Program-made: the position numbers and the translations under genes
The notes under the pieces: generated by a model
What the model saw: only the letters and a program-made list of their open reading frames with translations
Databases searched by the model: none
Told to the model about the DNA's origin: nothing
In this document: positions 40,473-53,396 of the stretch, one piece after another
Position numbering within the stretch: the stretch's first letter is position 1
Layout of the letters: the number at the start of each line of letters is the position of its first letter
Origin: Prorocentrum cordatum
Taxonomy: Eukaryota; Sar; Dinophyceae; Prorocentrales; Prorocentraceae
DNA: 64,000 nt
Direction: 5' to 3'
Assembly (NCBI GenBank): GCA_963575745.1
Contig: CAUYUJ010017627.1
Location: forward strand, 472,972 to 536,971

Positions 40473-40725
40473 AAAAAAAAGCTTTGCAAGGGCGCTGCAA
40501 ATAGACGAACGTGCGAACGTGGCCAAGGACGGAACGTTTCTGCGAAGATCTGCGCCCGAGGGCTGCACCAGCAGAGCGTTAAGGTGCCCGGTACGGGGAA
40601 GGGGATAATGCTTGCATCCTCAGAAGTGGGCTGAGGATTCATCGGGTTAGGGAACACCGTTTGCCGACGGACCATGGTCCTGCATTCCGCTGTCGTCCTG
40701 CATGGGCTTCTGGTCGTCATCCAGG
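37514..40725 (-). pseudogene. Probable decayed 5'/middle part of the same minus-strand LINE
   Basis: Short minus-strand frames with coding-like composition occur, separated by stops and frameshifts: VKLLLREDDRKRHRSFHNVF (about 38100-38170), KRKITHLVAAFRGAQSLRQQ (about 38495-38560) and DQFVVSGVIEEAGRGLQGHP (about 40030-40100). The plus strand also gives a plausible piece (ITWFYANIGQEAFWQIASRS, about 37785-37845), so strand assignment is uncertain. No endonuclease motif could be fixed. A (GA)n tract interrupts at 40421-40470 and G runs at about 39035-39055. Confidence 0.3.
40421..40470. repeat. (GA)n microsatellite
   Basis: Near-perfect GA tract of about 48 bp. Confidence 0.9.
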
Positions 40726-42443
40726 CTATCGGCTTTTGAACAACTGGTTGCGACGATGTCGCCGTTGCTGTGTCGAACGATTTTCCTGGGCGGCCAGCGC
40801 CTTGGACTTCTGGACTGGGACCCCGTTTGCCTCGTTCCTTTTTTTGCGCGCCGCGAAGATCCCGTGCGTGCTGGCGTCTTGGGCGAAACAATGCCAAATG
40901 CCTGAACGGCCCTTCTTTCTTCGTCCAATACATATGTGTGCAAATCCTAGCATTCGTCGGTGGGAAGGCCCGCCGCCTCCTCCAGCGCTTGTGCCGAAGC
41001 CAGCGGCGGGGTGCCGAGTTGAAAAGTTGTTACTGCTGCTGCGTTGAAACCGGTTGTAATTGAGGGTTGCCGTGGTGGCGATTGGGCTACACGACGGGCA
41101 GCAGCGACTCCGCCGTTGCGTCCCGTTTCTTTGGCTGGGGGCGGCCCTTGTGCTGGAGCCTTGGCGGCGGCGGGGGCTTGCTGTAGCCTTGCCGCCACCG
41201 ACTGCAATTGATTTTGTAATGCCGCGAATTGCGAAGTGGCCCGGAAGCTGCTTTGTGAGAGAGATCGGATTTTGCTGCAAGTGCTGAATCTCGAGAGGCG
41301 AGTTGGGAGACGCATTCGGCGGAGCGGGCGAGATTGCAGGAATTGCGAACGGGGACTCTGCTGCTGAGAGCGAAGCTGGAGTGCTTGCCTGAGCGAAGGG
41401 CGATGAGGCATATTGCGGGCTACTGCCAGATGTGGGCGTTGATGCATTCGTCATGAGAGCGTCGACGTCCGCCTGCTGCTTTCGAATCCTCGTTGCTTCT
41501 GCCTCCTCCGCTGCCTACAGTTCTTTGAATGATGTTCGCATGTCTTTACTGTGTGTTGACGTCCACGTCTAGGGCATTTATTGGCCGCAGAGGCCTGATG
41601 CAGGGACAGCTTGGCCTTGTGCTCCTCCTCGATCGCCGATTGAAGCCGACTCCGTGCTCTGTCCAAGGACCTTTTCTGGTTCGCGTCTCTGCTTCATGCC
41701 GTCTCCGCATGACTGTACATGTGTAACATGATCGAATATTCCAGTTCCATCTGGTCATGGCGAGAAGAGTGCATTTTTATGGTTCTGGAGCAAGTAGTGT
41801 GTATGTTTTCCCATGCGTTCCTCGTCACCTCGTCATCATTGCGGTGCTTCTTGATATCCTCTGGATTTGTTGTCGGCTCGGCCAAAGTGGGATGGGTTGG
41901 GTTTTGGCCGCGACTGCTGATGCAGGCGGAATGATGACGGGGCTATGCGGCATTACCTCCCTGGGCTTGGGCTGCTGCGCTGGGTGTTTACCTGCAGTGT
42001 CTCTCTGCTGCTGGCTGCCCCTCTTTGGGAGTCTGAGACCCGGGTCCCCTCCGCGGCTGACGCTGGCCATGCTGTGGGGGGAGCAACAGAGACAATAGCG
42101 AGCTGATGACCGATTGTGGGTACCACAAGATGAGCAAGCCCACGAACAAGCTCCCTGAGGCGCATCCCTGCCTGCAGCCCTTGATGCATCGCTGCCTGTC
42201 TGAATGCGCCATGGCGGGGAAATGACTCCTGCGCTGTGATGTTCTTGTAGCTCGCGCGCTGCTGCGGCCCGATCCAGCAGTCTGGCGGCGGATCGACGTG
42301 ATCGTAACCATTTGTGCCACGCTGGTGAGCGAGCGCGCGCCTGTTTCGAGCATGACGTCCTGGATGCACGGCGCCATGTCTGCGGCGCGGCGCGCTGGGT
42401 GTGGCCAGGGGGTACGAGGTACGCGCTCCCTGGGAGCGCGCAC
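40726..42443 (-). pseudogene. Decayed minus-strand coding region, coiled-coil and Gln-rich (ORF1-like?)
   Basis: Minus-strand pieces in changing frames: APCIQDVMLETGARSLTSVA, PPPDCWIGPQQRASYKNITA, AMHQGLQAGMRLRELVRGLA, DEVTRNAWENIHTTCSRTIK, RLQSAIEEEHKAKLSLHQAS, EEAEATRIRKQQADVDALMT and finally LQNQLQSVAARLQQAPAAAK. Composition is clearly protein-like (helical, Gln/Ala/Glu) but at least three frameshifts break it. By position it could be the first ORF of the minus-strand LINE at 35.2-40.7 kb; that link is inference. Alternatively it is an unrelated dead gene. Confidence 0.4.
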
Positions 42444-42474
42444 CGAATACCCCCGGCTCCTGCCGAAATACTTG

Positions 42475-42560
42475 CGGAGGAGGAGGAGGAGGGGGGAGGA
42501 GGAGGAGGAGGAGGAAGAGGAGGAGGAGGAGGAGGAGGAGGAGGAGGAGGACGCAGGACG
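42475..42560. repeat. (GGA)n tract
   Basis: Purine triplet tract; 42561-43008 beyond it is mixed C/T-rich DNA without a supported gene. Confidence 0.85.
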
Positions 42561-43008
42561 CAGGAGGAGGAGGAGGAGGAGATCGGGAGAAGATCGGGAG
42601 GAGCAGGTGGTCAGGATGAGGGTGGGAGCGGGGGTGTGGCGATCCCATCCGTTCCATCCGGTCCGCCTTACCAGGGGTTTTCTCCGGGGCGCCGTTGCCG
42701 CCCTGTGGCGAGGGGCCTCTTGGTTCTTCTGAGGCCTGAACTCCGCCGTTCGGGTTCCACCAGGAGCTTGCGACTCCTATTCGCCCTGGTCCTCCAGCAA
42801 CTCATCCTCCTGTTGCTCTTTCAGCCCGTCCTTCTGCTGCTCCTGATCCTGATCCTCATCCTCCACCTGCTGCTCTATCCTGCTGGCTCCTGCTGCTGCT
42901 GCTACTCATCATCTGCCATACTCTACCGCGTCACATTGTGTTTGCAGCTCAACCTGCTCTGAGATTTAGCGGAGCTCATAGGAGAGGTATAGACATAGGC
43001 AAGGGTCA

Positions 43009-43015
43009 TGCTGAT

Positions 43016-43047
<32 letters not shown>

Positions 43048-43054
43048 TAATGAC

Positions 43055-43105
<51 letters not shown>

Positions 43106-43400
43106 TATGAAGATGATGATGATGGTGATGATGATGATGATGATGTTGATGTTGATGATGATGATGCTGATGATGATGACGATGATGATGATGGTGATGG
43201 TGATGATGGTGATGATGATGATGAAGGAAATTATGATGTTGATGATGATGACGATAACGATGATGATGCTGCTGATGATGATGCTGATGATGATGATGGT
43301 GCTGATGCTGCTGATGATGATGGTGATGATCCTGATGGTGTTGAGGATTATGATGATCCTGATGATCATGATAACGTCGATGATGATGATGGTGCTGATA

Positions 43401-43439
<39 letters not shown>

Positions 43440-43490
43440 ATGATGATGATGATGATGATGACGATGATCCTGATGATGCTGATGATGAAC

Positions 43491-43533
<43 letters not shown>

Positions 43534-43537
43534 CGAC

Positions 43538-43591
<54 letters not shown>

Positions 43592-43650
43592 ACTGATTGC
43601 GATGATGATGATCCTGATAATGCTGATGCTGATGATGATGAAGTCAATGC
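43009..43650. repeat. (GAT)n microsatellite, about 640 bp
   Basis: Long ATG/GAT triplet array with scattered CTG, GAC and CCT variants. It yields poly-Asp, poly-Met and, on minus, poly-Ile frames over 240 codons, none of which is credible as a gene. Confidence 0.9.
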
Positions 43651-43886
43651 ATTCCTTCCGCACCAGCATCCTGCTGCTCGTCCTGCTCTCTAGCCTTGCC
43701 TGCACTGTCTGCTGCACTGTCCCTTTCTCTTCTTGACTTGAATATTTTACCTGCAGCTACACTTTGGCTCTAGGAAACCGGAAATGGAGCGAGCCTCCGG
43801 CGCGCGCACGTGCGTCGGCCGGCGGGCCGGCCTCCTCCCTTCAGTGTTACTTATTGCATGTTTGACGGTATTATCTCTTCTTCCCC

Positions 43887-44722
43887 ATGTCATCGGCGGA
43901 GCCCACTGACCATGAGACATCAACAGAACATGTTGCAGGGGTTGTGAACATCCAAGCAAAATACTGGCTATCAACCGAAACGGCGGCACAGCCGTTAGAT
44001 TCGCAGAGCATGGGACCACAGGAAGGATCGTTCGGGAGAGAAGAAGACAGTTATCGTTCCGAGCATATTCATGATGCAGGCGCCTCCCAGAAAAGGCAAG
44101 CGTGGAAAAATGTGTTCGTTTTAACAAGAGGAGATTCTCCAGTCGATTCGATGACAGTAGTAAGGGAACAAAACCAGGTGGGAGGTGTGGCGCAGCCAGA
44201 ACTCCTACCATGGGGCCATTTGGGCTGGTGCCGGCACACCCGAATTCCCAACAGTCGATTGAATTAGACCATGAAATGGAGAAATTGTCGGAACGGGTAC
44301 CCAGAGAAACGTTAGATCAAGGTAACTGTAGCACAGGAGAAGCAGCGCAATTTGAGATCCATGGTCAGGGTGAGGAACAGAGCGATCTACCATCTGAAAA
44401 AAGACAGTTCGCATTCGATAAGAGGAACGAGGAGTACGCTCAATTTCACACCTCGCCTGGCCCATCTCACCACCATAATCCCATTGCCAATGTATTCGAC
44501 GGCCTCGCCACAGGTGTAGACCCGTCTGATGACGAGACCGTCGACTGCGTCGATGCAATCCAACAGGCTACTCTCGATTCGGATGATGATATTGGAGATG
44601 GTGGAAACCCAGGTCAACGCAAGGGTTCGTCGGCACAGCCGATGTTGAATTCGCCCGAAGGCTTGGGCACGGTCAGGCATTTAAGAGAGCCCACAGGAAC
44701 GACTCCATATCCACAGGTATAG
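43887..44722 (+). pseudogene. Decayed plus-strand coding region, part 1
   Basis: Two frames combine. 43887 onward reads HETSTEHVAGVVNIQAKYWL. From about 44190 the other frame reads HPNSQQSIELDHEMEKLSER and HNPIANVFDGLATGVDPSDD, up to a TAG at 44720-44722. Composition is acidic, Gln/Asp/Ser-rich and natural. No domain recognised. It runs divergently from the minus-strand relic across the GAT tract. Confidence 0.4.
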
Positions 44723-44817
44723 AAGTCTACGAATGAGGATGACGAGCTGAATGTTTCCCCTCTGCAAGAAGGTTTTCACTGAGCCCACATCACATTGACG
44801 AGGTCAGCAGGGGCAGG

Positions 44818-46835
44818 GTGCCAGAACTTGGTGAGCTGGCGATGCAGGACGAAAATTCCGAGTTGGTCCAAAAGCAAGACATCGATTTCATCAACAAGGG
44901 TGTAAGAGCGAGGGAACAGCATGCTCCTGCCTCCAGCAGGGTACGTACGAAGGCCCCCAGGGCCGGACGCTCCAGTTCCAGAGGACTCAAAGCTCTTGAG
45001 TCACTTCGGTTGTCATCACATAGGACCACCAGTAGCTTCTCGATGCGGGATCGCCGCTGGAACGCTGGACCTAGGCGCCCGCCACAGGCGGGGAACCGAT
45101 GCCCGGGGGCAGCGCGCGAGCCGGGGGGGGCGCGTCTTAGGCCGGCATGTTCGGACTGTGCGAACGCGCGTCCCAAGTGCAGCGTTGCATGGCTACGCGG
45201 GGAATGCGTTAAGTTGGAGGACCTCACTTGCCGCTGTATAGCCATTCAAGAGCGGGAAGAGAAAACTGGCAGGATCGAGAGCAATTGAGAGCTGCGAGTG
45301 CGTAAATCCAGCACATTACTTTCGAGGCGCAAGTTGAGGAGAGAGCCGCTGGCGAAGTCCAACGGACGCTGGCAGGATCCGCAGCAGAGAGGCAGGCAAT
45401 GGCACAACAGGTCGAACCGGAGAGATTTGTCGCTGCGGAAGACGCGCAAAGACGGATACGACTAGCAGAAGCCTGGCTTGCAGGAGTCCCTGATGCGGCG
45501 CAGCGGCGTCTTGCGCAAGAGGAGAACGAGGAAAGATACATCACGCATATGGCAGAGCAAATGGCGTCAGTTTCTTGTCAGCAGGTCGAGATCGAGCCGA
45601 CTGCAGAGAGATGGCTGGCGCTGCCAGGAGGGAAGGGGAGAAATAGGCTCGAGAGCAAGCAGCGCGTGAAAATCGAGAGTTCTGCAATCAAGTTGAAACT
45701 GCTAGACTCGAGGCGGGGGAAGTAATTCGGAGGCGCTGCGAGCCCTTCAAGAACTTGAGCAGAAGGCCCAGGCAATTAGGAATGAGGGCCCACAGAAAAT
45801 GGCCGTTGCCTAGGGCCAGTTGATGGGGCAAGCGGATGAGCACATGCTAAATAATATTATTGCCGCTCGCGCAGCATGCGAAGACAACAGGATATTAAGA
45901 CCTGACCATGAACAGCAACGCAAAGACAGGGAGTCGCGGAAATGGCTTCGGACAACCAGGCCACATGCAACAGCCGTTCCGACGACAACTCAAGCTGCGT
46001 CTACGGCCTCGCCGGCAGATGCGGGCTCAACTGAGCGGCTGGGATCGACGCCAGCACGGCCGATGCATGTCGAACCACCTCCGCGCCCGACCGCTGTTCG
46101 TCTTGCACGTGAGAACGACGACAAGCCGACCCGGGCGCGAACAGGCAAGGCAGATCAGTGTTGTTACGTGTGTTCTGACTTGTCATTGAGATTTGCACGG
46201 GATGTTCGAAGCCCGCGCGCAGGGGCCACTTGGGCACGATGACCAAAATATGCATAGAGCGTGACTGGAATAAACAGTTCGGGAGACGAGGCGATCCCGA
46301 GAAAGGAGGAGCACGATTAAGCGTGCACGGATCTCCGCGCGCCAACGGTGGACCTGAGAAGACGGCGCCGAGCCATTCGGAAGTGCCGAAATACGGTAGG
46401 TCAGAATGACGAGTAAGCAATCTCGCTGATCTGATGGGCATGCCGGTATTCAAATCGACCAAACCTGATTCTGATCAAATGCCTGTACTGACAGCTCCGT
46501 CTGCACCCGCGCTTCCCCCCGCAAAGTCACATTTAATTATGGGGCCGGCTCGCGAGAAATCTCGCGACACAAAGGAAGGTCCGATGCAAGAAAAGGTTCG
46601 GGGAGAGAGTTATGGGAACTTTCCGTTCAACATTGGAATTTCCGGGCCTCCTCGCAACTTCGATCTGCCTGGTCGCCTTCTTTTCACCATCGGCGCACCC
46701 GCGATTGGTGAAGGAGGATGAGAACCAAGCGGACATGGCGACGACCAGAGAGATGATCGAAGCATTGCGCCCAGCGCCGGCATCGCTGCAGCAATGCAGT
46801 TTGACGAGACGGGCGAGCCAAAGCCACCCATAGGG
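44818..46835 (+). pseudogene. Decayed plus-strand coding region, part 2 (coiled coil)
   Basis: Segments in several frames: MQDENSELVQKQDIDFINKG; a coiled coil near 45330-45600 (AAEDAQRRIRLAEAWLAGVP, QEENEERYITHMAEQMASVS); LRALQELEQKAQAIRNEGPQ; a stop near 45812; then ADEHMLNNIIAARAACEDNR; and a late piece NLADLMGMPVFKSTKPDSDQ. Stops and shifts mark it as dead. It is similar in style (Gln/Glu/Arg coiled coil, Pro-rich linkers) to the minus-strand relic at 40.7-42.4 kb, so both may be first-ORF relics of LINEs; this is inference. Confidence 0.4.
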
Positions 46836-46904
46836 GCCCCCCTGGGGGGGCCAGGAGGCGGAGGAGAGGCACTTTGGAGGCATCTGGGGCTGTCGGCATG
46901 AGCT

Positions 46905-47910
46905 GGTTTCGCCAGCTCTGGTTTCGCCAGCGCCGTTTTCGCCCCGCCGGTTTCGCCGGCGGGGGCATTCGCCGGCGCTGGTTTCGCCGGCGCTGTTTTC
47001 GGCTTGCTTGGCGCGCCCCGCTGGTTTCGCCGGCTGCGGGTTTCGCCGGCGCCGGTTGTGCCAGTGCTGGTTTCGCAGGCGCGAGCCCAAACAGGCGGGG
47101 CGGGTCGGGCGGGCGGGCCCCGGCGGTGGGGTCGGGCCGGGTCGGGCGGGAAGGCCCTGACGGGCGGGTCGGGTCGGGCAGGCGGGGCATTGCAGCGCGG
47201 GGCGCGCTCGACCAAGCACGCGCGAGCTTCGACGGGCGCGTCGGATCGGGCGGGCGGGCCCTGGCGGGCGGGGCAGGGCGGGTCGGGCGGCCGGGCCCGA
47301 ACGGGCGGGTCGGGTCGGGCGGGCGGGACATCAAAGTGCGGGGCGCGCTCGGGCGAGCACGCGCGAGCCCGGGCGGGCGGGTCGGATCGGGCGGGCGGGT
47401 CGGATCGGGCGGGCTGACCCTAGCGGGCGGGCCGGGCCGGGTCGGGCGGGCGGGCCCCTCGCGGGCGGGTCGGGTCGGGCGGGCGGGGCGTGAAAGCGCG
47501 GGGCGCGCTCGACCGAACACGCGCGAACATTGGCGGGCGGGTCGGGGCGGGTCGGGCGGGCGAACCCTGGCGGGCGGGTCGGGTCGGGTCGGGCGGGCGG
47601 GCCCCAACAGGCGGGTCGGGTCGGGCGGGCGGGACGTGAAAGTGCGGGGCGCGCCTGGCCGAGCACGCGCGAGACCTTGCGGGCGGGTCGGGTCGGGCGG
47701 GCGGACCCTAGCGGGCGTGTCTGGTCGGGTCGGGCGGGCGGGCCCTATTGGGTCGGGTCGGGCGGGCGCGCTTTCGCGGGCGGGTCGGGTCGGGCAGTTT
47801 CGCCGACGGCAGCTGGTTTCGCCGCCGGCAGCTGGTTTCGCCGACGGAGCCGGTTTCGCCGACGGCGGCTGGCTTCGCCGGCCGGCGAAACCAGCCGTGC
47901 GAAACTCGCC
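46905..47910. repeat. Composite GC-rich minisatellite with GGGCGGGTCGGGTCGGGC core
   Basis: A core array (about 47085-47785) of GGGCGGG/TCGGG units carries a higher-order block containing GTGCGGGGCGCGCTCG and GAGCACGCGCGAG every 145-155 bp (near 47190, 47340, 47490, 47640). It is bounded on both sides by shorter GGTTTCGCCGGCGCT-type units (46905-47075 and 47795-47890). The 399-codon frame across it is repeat-driven. Confidence 0.85.
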
Positions 47911-48059
47911 GGGTTATCTTGGGGCGGTCTGGGGCCGTTGTGGGGCGTTCATGGGGAGCTGTCGGACCTATAGGGCTGTCGTGGAGCGCCGGCAAGTCGG
48001 AAAGACGAGAACGCCCAAATCTTTTACAGACGTATGGGATATCATCAATTTGTGCCTTT

Positions 48060-48240
48060 GGGGGCCTTCTTAGGAGGTTTCCTGGGGGATGCTTGGGGCG
48101 TGTTGCAGGCTCCTTGGTCCGTCTGGAGGCCATCTTGGGGTCTTGGACATGGTCGTTCGGTGACTCGGGGCCCTCTTGGACCGACTTGCGGGCCTCTTGG
48201 GGCTGTCTTGGCGCGTTCAGGGGGGCCTCAGAGGCCTCGC
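48060..48240. repeat. CTTGGGG-family repeat, copy 2
   Basis: Degenerate TCTTGGGGCC units, same family and orientation as 30740-31090. Confidence 0.65.
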
Positions 48241-48409
48241 CCAGGAGCAAAACCATCTCCGAGTACAGGGTGGCCGGGGATCGGCCGAGGTATTTCCCTA
48301 CCTAGGCTCTGCCCAGAAGGGTTCTTACTCTCTTGGCTTAAAGGGCCGGGCAATGTAAAGCGCCCCGGGCGGTTCCCTCAGGATCCGCCCCGCGGTTCCC
48401 CCAGCTGCG

Positions 48410-48912
48410 CCCCCTTAGCTTAGCGTTGCTTACCTCATCTTAGCTTAGCCTAGCTTAACTTAGCTTAGCTTAACTTAGTTTAGCTTAGCCTAGCCTAGCT
48501 TAGTTTAGCTTAGCTTAGTTTAGCTTAGCTTAACCTAGCCTAGCATTTCTTAGCTTAGCCTAGCTTAACCCAGCTTAGCCTAGCTTGGCGCAGCGCAGCA
48601 TCAGCATGTCATAGCCTAACATAGCGTAACATCGCATAGCATTGCATGGAATTTCATAGCACATCATAGCGCAGCATAGCATAGCATGTCATATCATATC
48701 ATGCCATAGCTCAGCTTTACATAACACATCACATCATACCATAGCATACCATAGCTCAGCATCGCACATCATAGCATAGCGCAGCATATCATAGCATAGC
48801 ACATCATAGCATATCATAGCATAGCATTGCGCCTCATATCATAGCATCGCAGAGCATATCATAGCATAGCCGAGTATAGCATAGCATAGCACATCATAGC
48901 GCAGCACAGCAT
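48410..48912. repeat. TAGCT / CATAGCATAG short tandem repeats
   Basis: AGCTTAGCTTA-type pentamer repeats grade at about 48600 into CATAGCATAGCACATCATAG-type repeats. No coding potential. Confidence 0.85.
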
Positions 48913-48931
48913 GCACTTTTGCTGCTGCTGC

Positions 48932-48934
<3 letters not shown>

Positions 48935-48958
<24 letters not shown>
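48935..48958. repeat. (TA)n tract
   Basis: Perfect TA dinucleotide run between the TAGC repeat and the TAC microsatellite. Confidence 0.85.
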
Positions 48959-48962
<4 letters not shown>

Positions 48963-49059
48963 TTATATCCGTGCCTGCTTGCTGTTGCTACTGTTTCGGT
49001 GACTTGCTGCCTGCTTTTGCTGCTGCTTCACTTACGGCGTGGCGTCGGCGGTTCTGGCG

Positions 49060-49735
<676 letters not shown>

Positions 49736-50300
49736 ACGATGCGGAGAAGGAGGAGGACGGCGTTTACCGCTCCTACTAATGTTGCTTTCCTAGAGGCTCC
49801 AACTCCTAGGTAGGGTCGCACTGGGATAATTTTGATCCGGGGCCCCCCAGGGGCGGCCCCGCGCGCGCGAATTAGAAAACTTTTGAAGTAGTTACCGGAG
49901 ATATTGACACGCCTTTGGCCCGTTGGGCGGGCGAACTGACATATGTTGACGTTCAACCAAACTAAAAGAGAAATCTTTGCTTTTAGAAAGCAATGCGAAG
50001 CCATCCCCCTCCTCCCTCCGTGTGTGCACGAGCCGTGCCGCGCAGCATGGAGTGCTGTGCGCAGTTGCGCTTCCGCGGGTGCCGCGCGTCTCTGCGATAT
50101 TCGAGTGTGGCTGGAACCCCAACAGCCGACGGGAATCGACGCATCACCTTTTCCTCCTCCCTCTTTCCTCCTGCCTCTCCTCCTCGTGTCCGCCGTGCTT
50201 GTGCGTCGGTATTTGGGTGAACGCTCCGGACCCCCAGCGGCCAAGGGACCATTTTGAATGATTCTTGTGTCATTTGCACACACCGACTCCGTGACATGTA
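49736..50300. other. Non-coding DNA after the TAC array
   Basis: Includes a short GC palindromic patch near 49838-49870 (CGGGGCCCCCCAGGGGCGGC) of a kind repeated in dinoflagellate genomes (recalled, not checked). No supported gene. Confidence 0.4.
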
Positions 50301-50311
50301 CTTGTGAGTTT

Positions 50312-50580
50312 TGTGTTGTGTGTGTGTGTGTTGTGTGTTGTGTGTGTGTTGTGTGTGTTGTGTGTTGTGTGTATTCTGTGTGTGTTGTGTGTGAATGTCA
50401 ATGTCAATGTGGATGTGGATGTGGATGTGGATGTGGATGTGGATGTGATGTGGACGTGGATGTGCATGTGAATGTGAATGTGAATGTGAACGTGAACGTG
50501 AACGTGAACGTGAACGTGAACGTGAATGTGAATGTGAATGTGAATATGCATGTGAATGTGTGTGTTTGTGTGTGTGGGGG
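50312..50580. repeat. (TG)n and TGGATG/TGAATG/GAACGT repeats
   Basis: TG tract to about 50395, then hexamer repeats ATGTGG, ATGTGA and ACGTGA to about 50580. Confidence 0.85.
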
Positions 50581-52264
50581 GGGGCATTATTTGTGTGCCC
50601 GCTCGAGCGCCCATCATCGCAGGACAACGCTCTCGCATGCCGCTTGTGTCTCTGGATGGCGAGTCCGATCAGGGTGTCCGCACGGTTTCGCTCGTTGCGA
50701 GCGCGCAGTCGCCCCCCCTCCTCTCTCCCTTTTCTCTTCCTTGCGTCCTCCTCCCTCCCTCCCTCTCCGACGTCGCGCCCGCGGCTCGAGACATTTGCAT
50801 CTCCGAGCCGCTATCCGGGTCACATGGCTGCGGCCACGGCACAACCAGTCCGTGACATGGATTCCGCAGCTCGGAGTGCAGCGCAGCCGATCTCTTGATC
50901 GAAGTTGGCTGTGGCCTCAGTGCCTTCCGAGCCCGTCGACAACGATTGGCACTCCTCCCCCCTTGTCTCTGTCCTCCGGCTCTCTCCTCCCGGATGCCGA
51001 ATATTGCCAGCTAACCATGGTGGGGTAGGCCGGCTTTCTGCCTTCTCCTCTGCTTGTCTCGTCTTCGCTGCCCCCGAATTCATCCACTGGGAGTTCCAAA
51101 TTTGGACTGCGGAGGGCTCGTAGTCGGTGCAGCGTGCGTAGGGATTTCAAGGCTTTCGGCTTTGAATTGGCGTGTCAACTTGTCCACGCTGCCTGGAGGC
51201 CATGAGGATCGGCCGCGACGTTCGGCGCGTGCACCACTCTTCCTTCCTTCCCTCCTCTTCCTCCCCCCATTCCCTGAGTTGGTACGTAGCTTCGATTCTA
51301 TTGCCTGCACGGGCACTGCGCGGTGGTGCTTGCGGCCGCTGCTGGCCGACCCTGAGTCGCTTTAGCCGCCCAGGCTCGCCCTTGTCAGCCGCTGCGGTGC
51401 AGCGTCGCGTCCGCCGGGCGCCGCAGTGCCCACCAGCAGACTTAGCATATATACTTGGCGGGTGCGTGCACCCCAACATCCGATGTTCCATGCGTTTAAC
51501 TGTGTCTGCTTTCCCCTTGTCGCTTTGCCTCCTCCTCCCCCTCCTTCGCTCCACCGTCCGGTATCAGCGTGCGGCCAGCGCCCACAACCTGCTGTTTTTT
51601 TTCCGATTTCTCTTCCCCCCTCCTTCCTCTCCTCCTTCCCCCCTCTTCCCGAGTCCATGGCTATTGCTGGTGTTTGGTCTCTCCGCCTCGCGGTCGACTT
51701 CGATTGACGGTGTTTCGGCCACGCTCGCAGGACAGCTCGTGGAGCAGGCTTGCTGCACGGCTTCGGCGATATTTCTGCATTAGCCTGGTGCTTCGTTTTC
51801 CTTGTCCGTGGTGTGGGATAGCCCCCTACAGCGAATTATACCTCCTGCCTTGTTCTGCTGCTGGAAAATGCACAACGGAACCATCTGCACTGAAAATGAT
51901 AAGGACACTGTTTGGAGCCACGGCCCAGTTTTTGTAGTCATTTGTACAATCTGAAAGCCAAGGTGAATGTATCATTTCTAGAAGCTCTGTGTCCAAACGG
52001 CACACGACGAGACAACAAAGTGGGAACATCCCAAAGGGTAGTCGCCTCCCTTCCTCCCGCCTCCCCGCCATTCCTCTTTCCCCGCCCCTCCCCCGCCTCC
52101 TTCCCTCTGCCCCCCCCGTCCTCCCCCTCATCTCCCCCCCAAGCATTCGCCCGCCCCCCCCCCTGCCCATTTATCCCCCTCATCATCGAGCTCCCCCCCC
52201 CGCGCCCCCTGCTGCCCTGCCCTCTTCCCCGCGCGCCCTCTGCGATTATTTTCACACGCACACG
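50581..52264. other. Mixed non-coding DNA, one weak exon candidate
   Basis: C/T-rich stretches alternate with unique DNA. The only exon-like piece is about 51963-52039 (VNVSFLEALCPNGTRRDNKV, acceptor CCAAG|G), too isolated to annotate. Confidence 0.4.
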
Positions 52265-52294
52265 CAAATTTATGTATATGTATATGTATATATG

Positions 52295-52325
<31 letters not shown>

Positions 52326-52360
52326 CTATACACATATGTTTAATTACGCACACCTCTCTC

Positions 52361-52391
<31 letters not shown>

Positions 52392-52450
52392 GTATATGTA
52401 TATAAATATATACACATATACACACATATATATACATACATATATTCCTC
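52265..52450. repeat. TA-rich microsatellite cluster
   Basis: TATATGTATA-type repeats in several blocks. Confidence 0.85.
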
Positions 52451-52594
52451 TTCCTATATTTTTGTAAGCCCGGGCGGGGGGAAAACCCGTCCCCCCCCCA
52501 AACCGGACTCCCGGGACCTGGGGCTTTGGGGCCCTCCGGACGGGCCTCGAAGCGGCCACTGGGCATCGCAAGGCGTTTTGCCGAGCATTCCCAG

Positions 52595-53130
52595 CACACT
52601 TACGGCGATCAGGGGGGTCATCGGAGACGTCCCAGAGACTCCCAAGACAGCACAAGAGCGCTCCAAGAGTGACCGACGTGACCTCAAGATTGCCCAAGAG
52701 GCCTCCAGGACGGCCCCAAAGAGGCCTCCAAGAGCACTTCCAAGAAGGCCCCCCCCGAGGCAAAAATCATAGATTTTCCATGGTTTTTTGGCGAAGCTCC
52801 AAGACGGCGGTCTTCCGAGCGTCCGAAGCCGCCTGGGAGGCTCCCAAATCGCCCCACAACCATCCGAAAGGGCTTCCAAGCAGTCCAAGAGGGCCCCAAA
52901 ACGGCACAACACGGGTCCAAGATGGCCCTCAGAGAGCCCCAGATGGCCCAAAGGCACCCTCCGAAGAATTCCAAAACGTGATTCGGTCGTTCAGGGAGAC
53001 GGCGGTTAGAGGCAAGGTGGCCCGAGGACGCCCCCGGAGGCCCCCAGAATACGCCCAGGAGGCCTCCAGAAGGCCTTAAGAAAGCCCGAAACAACTTTTG
53101 TGAGGCCCCTAGAGGCTCTCCAAGGAGGAG
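52595..53130. repeat. CTTGGGG-family repeat, copy 3 (inverted)
   Basis: Degenerate CCAAGAGGCCTCC units, the reverse complement of the family at 30.7 and 48.1 kb. Unique DNA and a TA tract (53356-53394) follow. Confidence 0.65.
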
Positions 53131-53359
53131 CCTCCGCAAAAAAGAGCTGAGGAGGATGGGGAGAATGCGCAGGGTATGGCGAAAATAAGGAACAATAAGC
53201 GTGGAGGAAAGATAACGAATAACATCATTATAGCGGCGATGCCGGAAAAGGCAACCAGGAGTTATCGCTAAATTGTGGGCTTGACCTTCCTGCCATTCCG
53301 CCTGCATTCCAAACTTCAAGGACCAACAAGGTGCATGGCGCGAAGCGCCACTGCAGTCT

Positions 53360-53396
<37 letters not shown>

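Noticed and set aside
42938-43693. Poly-Asp (plus), poly-Met (plus) and poly-Ile (minus) frames
   Set aside because: Direct translation of the GAT microsatellite.
46874-48073. Plus-strand frame of about 399 codons
   Set aside because: Gly/Arg/Val repeats imposed by the GC satellite.
51963-52039. Exon-like VNVSFLEALCPNGTRRDNKV
   Set aside because: No partner exon and no clear donor.
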